Shown piece by piece: positions 30,887-33,204 of a stretch of DNA of 33,204 nt. The notes beneath the pieces are model-generated. The model was not told the origin of the DNA, did no database searches, and saw only the letters and a list, made by a program, of their open reading frames with translations. The translations under genes and the position numbers were made by a program. The stretch is from contig JAQCLG010000023.1 in the NCBI GenBank assembly GCA_027592745.1, positions 1-33,204 on the forward strand, written 5' to 3'. Every line of letters starts with the position of its first letter. Positions within the stretch are counted from its first letter, which is position 1. Source of the stretch: Pseudomonadota bacterium (GTDB lineage: Bacteria > Pseudomonadota > Alphaproteobacteria > SP197).

Positions 30887-33204
30887 GTGACCGAAGACGC
30901 CCCAGACCACAGCCGGCCGGACCGGAGCCGCGACGAGACCGCCTCCCCACAGGAGGACGCGGAACGTGAGTCCGCGGCCCAGATGTCGCCGATGATGGCG
31001 CAGTACTGGACGATCAAGCGGGCCAATCCCGGCGTATTGCTGTTCTTCCGCATGGGCGATTTCTACGAACTGTTCTTCGAGGACGCACGCCAGGCCGCCG
31101 GCGCGCTCGACATCGCGCTGACCAAGCGGGGCAAGCACCTGGGGGAGGATGTCGCGATGTGCGGCGTGCCGGTCCATGCCGCCGAAACCTATCTCGAGCG
31201 CCTGATCCGCCAGGGTTTCAAGGTCGCGATCTGCGAGCAGGTCGAGGATCCGGCCGAGGCGCGCAAGCGCGGCGCCAAGTCGGTCGTCAGGCGCGACGTC
31301 GTGCGCATCGTCACGCCGGGAACGCTGACCGAGGACACCCTGCTCGATGCCAGGTCCTCCAACCACCTGGCCTGCCTGGCGCGTGCCCAGGACGATCTGG
31401 CCCTGGCCTGGATCGAGATGTCGACCGGCGCCTTTGCCGTCGAGGCGCTTTCCCTGGCCGGTGTCGGCGCCGCCCTCGACCGTGTGCAGCCGGCCGAACT
31501 GGTGCTCGCCGAATCCATGGCGGGCGAGACGGCGCTGGCCGATGCGCTCGCACCCTGGGCACGGCGCCTGACGCCGGAACCGGCCAGCCGCTTCGACAGC
31601 CGCAGCGCCGAACGTCGCCTCAAGGAACTCTATCGCGTCGAGGCGCTCGACGGTTTCGGCAGCTTCAGCCGCGCCGAACTGGCCGCCATGGGCGGCCTGG
31701 TCGGTTATGTCGAGCTCACGCAGAAGGGCCGCGTGCCGCGTCTGGCGCCGCCGCGCCGGGTCGCACCGGGCGCGCTGATGGCGATCGATGCCGCGACACG
31801 GCGCAACCTGGAACTGATCGTTGCGCTCGACGGCGGCCGCAGGACGAGCCTGCTCGGCGTCATGGATCGCACGGTGACCGGGGCGGGTGCGCGCCTGCTC
31901 GCCCAGCATCTCTCCGCGCCGCTGACCGACCCGGCGTTGATCGCGCGCCGCCTCGATGTGGTGGAGTATTTCGTCGGCGACGGTGACCTGCGGCGCGACC
32001 TGCGCACCCTGCTGGGCCAGGCGCCGGACCTGGAGCGCGCGCTAGGCCGCCTTTCCCTGGGTCGCGGCGGTCCGCGCGATCTTGCCGCCGTGCGGGCCGG
32101 CATGGCCGCGGGTGCCGCCATTGCCGCGCTGCTCGACGGTGCCGGTCCGCTCGCCCGCGACCTTGCCGCCGCGCGCAAGGCGCTCGACGGCCCCGCCGAT
32201 CTCGTTGCGGCGCTGCAGGACGCGCTGGTCGAGGAACCGCCCCTGCTCGCCCGCGACGGCGGATTCGTGCGCGCCGGCCATCTGGCCGACCTCGACGAGG
32301 CCAAGACGCTGCGCGACGCCAGCCGCCGCCACATCGCGGCCCTGCAGGCCCGCTACCAGCAGGAGACCGGGGTCAACGCGCTGAAGCTGCGCCACAACAA
32401 CATGCTGGGCTACTACGTGGAGATCGCCCAGCAGCCCGCCGACAAGCTCGACAAGGCGGTCTTCATCCACCGCCAGACCATGGCCAACGCCATGCGGTTC
32501 ACGACCGTGGAACTGGGCGAGCTGGAGGCCAGGATCGGCCGTGCCGCCGACCGCGCCGTGGCGCTGGAGCTGGAGGTCTTCGAGAGGCTGGTCGCCGCGG
32601 TCCTTGCCGCGGCCGAGGCGATCGCCCGACTGGCCCGCGCCCTGGCGCTGCTCGATGTCGCGGCGGGCCTTGCCCATATCGCGGTCGAACGCGGCTACTG
32701 CCGGCCCGTGGTCGACGATTCCCCGGCCTTCGCCATCTCCGGCGGGCGCCATCCCGTGGTCGAGGCCATGGCCGACCCGGCCGCGGGCCAGAGTTTCGTT
32801 GCCAACGACTGCGATCTCTCGCCCCAGCAGCGGCTGTGGCTGCTCACCGGCCCCAACATGGCGGGCAAGTCGACCTTCCTGCGCCAGAACGCGCTGATCG
32901 CGGTGATGGCCCAGGCGGGCAGTTTCGTGCCGGCGAAGTCTGCCCACATCGGCGTCGTCGACCGCCTGTTCAGCCGTGTCGGCGCGGCCGACGATCTCGC
33001 CCGCGGCCGCTCGACCTTCATGGTCGAGATGGTCGAGACCGCCGCCATCCTCAACCAGTCGGGACCGCGCGCCCTGGTGATCCTGGACGAGATCGGGCGA
33101 GGCACTGCGACCTTCGACGGCCTTTCGATCGCCTGGTCGGTGCTCGAGCACCTGCACGAGACGAACGGCTGCCGCGCGCTCTTTGCCACCCATTACCACG
33201 AGCT
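30887..33204 (+). CDS. mutS: DNA mismatch repair ATPase MutS (3' end cut by window)
   Basis: 772 codons are present; roughly the last 100 residues fall beyond the right edge. MutS recognises base mismatches and small loops and recruits MutL. The mismatch-binding domain includes [32 protein letters not shown] with the Phe-x-Glu wedge (FYE). Connector, lever and clamp follow ([15 protein letters not shown]). The ATPase has Walker [35 protein letters not shown], Walker [13 protein letters not shown] and FATHYHEL at the cut. The start is uncertain: GTG 30887 gives an Asp/Glu/Arg-rich tail of 32 residues; ATG 30983 (MSPMMAQYW) gives a more standard N-terminus. Neither has a clear ribosome binding site. 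Confidence 0.95.
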   Translation, partial: MTEDAPDHSRPDRSRDETASPQEDAERESAAQMSPMMAQYWTIKRANPGVLLFFRMGDFYELFFEDARQAAGALDIALTKRGKHLGEDVAMCGVPVHAAETYLERLIRQGFKVAICEQVEDPAEARKRGAKSVVRRDVVRIVTPGTLTEDTLLDARSSNHLACLARAQDDLALAWIEMSTGAFAVEALSLAGVGAALDRVQPAELVLAESMAGETALADALAPWARRLTPEPASRFDSRSAERRLKELYRVEALDGFGSFSRAELAAMGGLVGYVELTQKGRVPRLAPPRRVAPGALMAIDAATRRNLELIVALDGGRRTSLLGVMDRTVTGAGARLLAQHLSAPLTDPALIARRLDVVEYFVGDGDLRRDLRTLLGQAPDLERALGRLSLGRGGPRDLAAVRAGMAAGAAIAALLDGAGPLARDLAAARKALDGPADLVAALQDALVEEPPLLARDGGFVRAGHLADLDEAKTLRDASRRHIAALQARYQQETGVNALKLRHNNMLGYYVEIAQQPADKLDKAVFIHRQTMANAMRFTTVELGELEARIGRAADRAVALELEVFERLVAAVLAAAEAIARLARALALLDVAAGLAHIAVERGYCRPVVDDSPAFAISGGRHPVVEAMADPAAGQSFVANDCDLSPQQRLWLLTGPNMAGKSTFLRQNALIAVMAQAGSFVPAKSAHIGVVDRLFSRVGAADDLARGRSTFMVEMVETAAILNQSGPRALVILDEIGRGTATFDGLSIAWSVLEHLHETNGCRALFATHYHE

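Overview
The window looks like a chromosomal segment from a GC-rich alphaproteobacterium, probably Rhodospirillales-like. The grounds are the base composition, the long PstA/PstC forms, the pst-phoU-phoB order, the malic enzyme fused to a phosphotransacetylase-like domain with mutS close by, and a dispersed repeat ending in TGTCATCCCGG/CCGGGATGACA. No rRNA, tRNA, CRISPR array, transposase, phage gene or origin was seen. Genes are dense on both strands and mostly in short operons.

Layout. (1) 1-3018, minus: pseB-pseC-pseA, the start of a pseudaminic-acid-type pathway, cut by the left edge. (2) 3019-3333: divergent region with two 15-bp palindromes. (3) 3334-5384, plus: a DODA-type extradiol dioxygenase and a Rieske oxygenase alpha subunit. 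(4) 5405-11089, minus: soxB-soxD-soxA-soxG (heterotetrameric sarcosine oxidase type) and a 58-codon small ORF; a 131-bp palindromic repeat lies between soxA and soxG. (5) 11090-11395: upstream region of sox with a 21-bp-spaced direct repeat. (6) 11396-15378: an exported TPR protein, an SDR lacking the catalytic Tyr, an EamA transporter, a HIT hydrolase and an aldo/keto reductase. (7) 15556-21687, minus: pstS-pstC-pstA-pstB-phoU-phoB behind Pho boxes. (8) 22067-23889, minus: a BetI-like regulator and a second Rieske oxygenase behind a perfect 22-bp palindrome. (9) 23957-27661, minus: phoR and maeB. (10) 27779-29584: a divergent DUF1826/COG0523 GTPase pair around a Zur-type box. (11) 29708-33204, plus: a threonine aldolase and mutS, cut by the right edge.

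How the genes fit together. Two themes stand out. The first is phosphate control: sensor kinase, response regulator, PhoU and the Pst transporter are all present, but phoR is separated from pst-phoB by the BetI/Rieske pair. The second is probable N-methyl amine catabolism. Both Rieske oxygenases carry Glu where aromatic dioxygenases usually have the bridging Asp, as described for carnitine and betaine oxygenases. A BetI-like regulator sits with one of them. The Sox complex would remove a further N-methyl group through tetrahydrofolate, and the threonine aldolase could handle glycine. No Rieske reductase and no dimethylglycine dehydrogenase lie in the window, so the pathway is not complete here.

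The most interesting points are the Sox delta subunit that has lost two expected zinc ligands, the cis-elements (22-bp palindrome containing a ribosome binding site, twin operators, AraC-spaced repeats) and the unrecognised 58-codon ORF. No wholly new multi-gene system was found with confidence.
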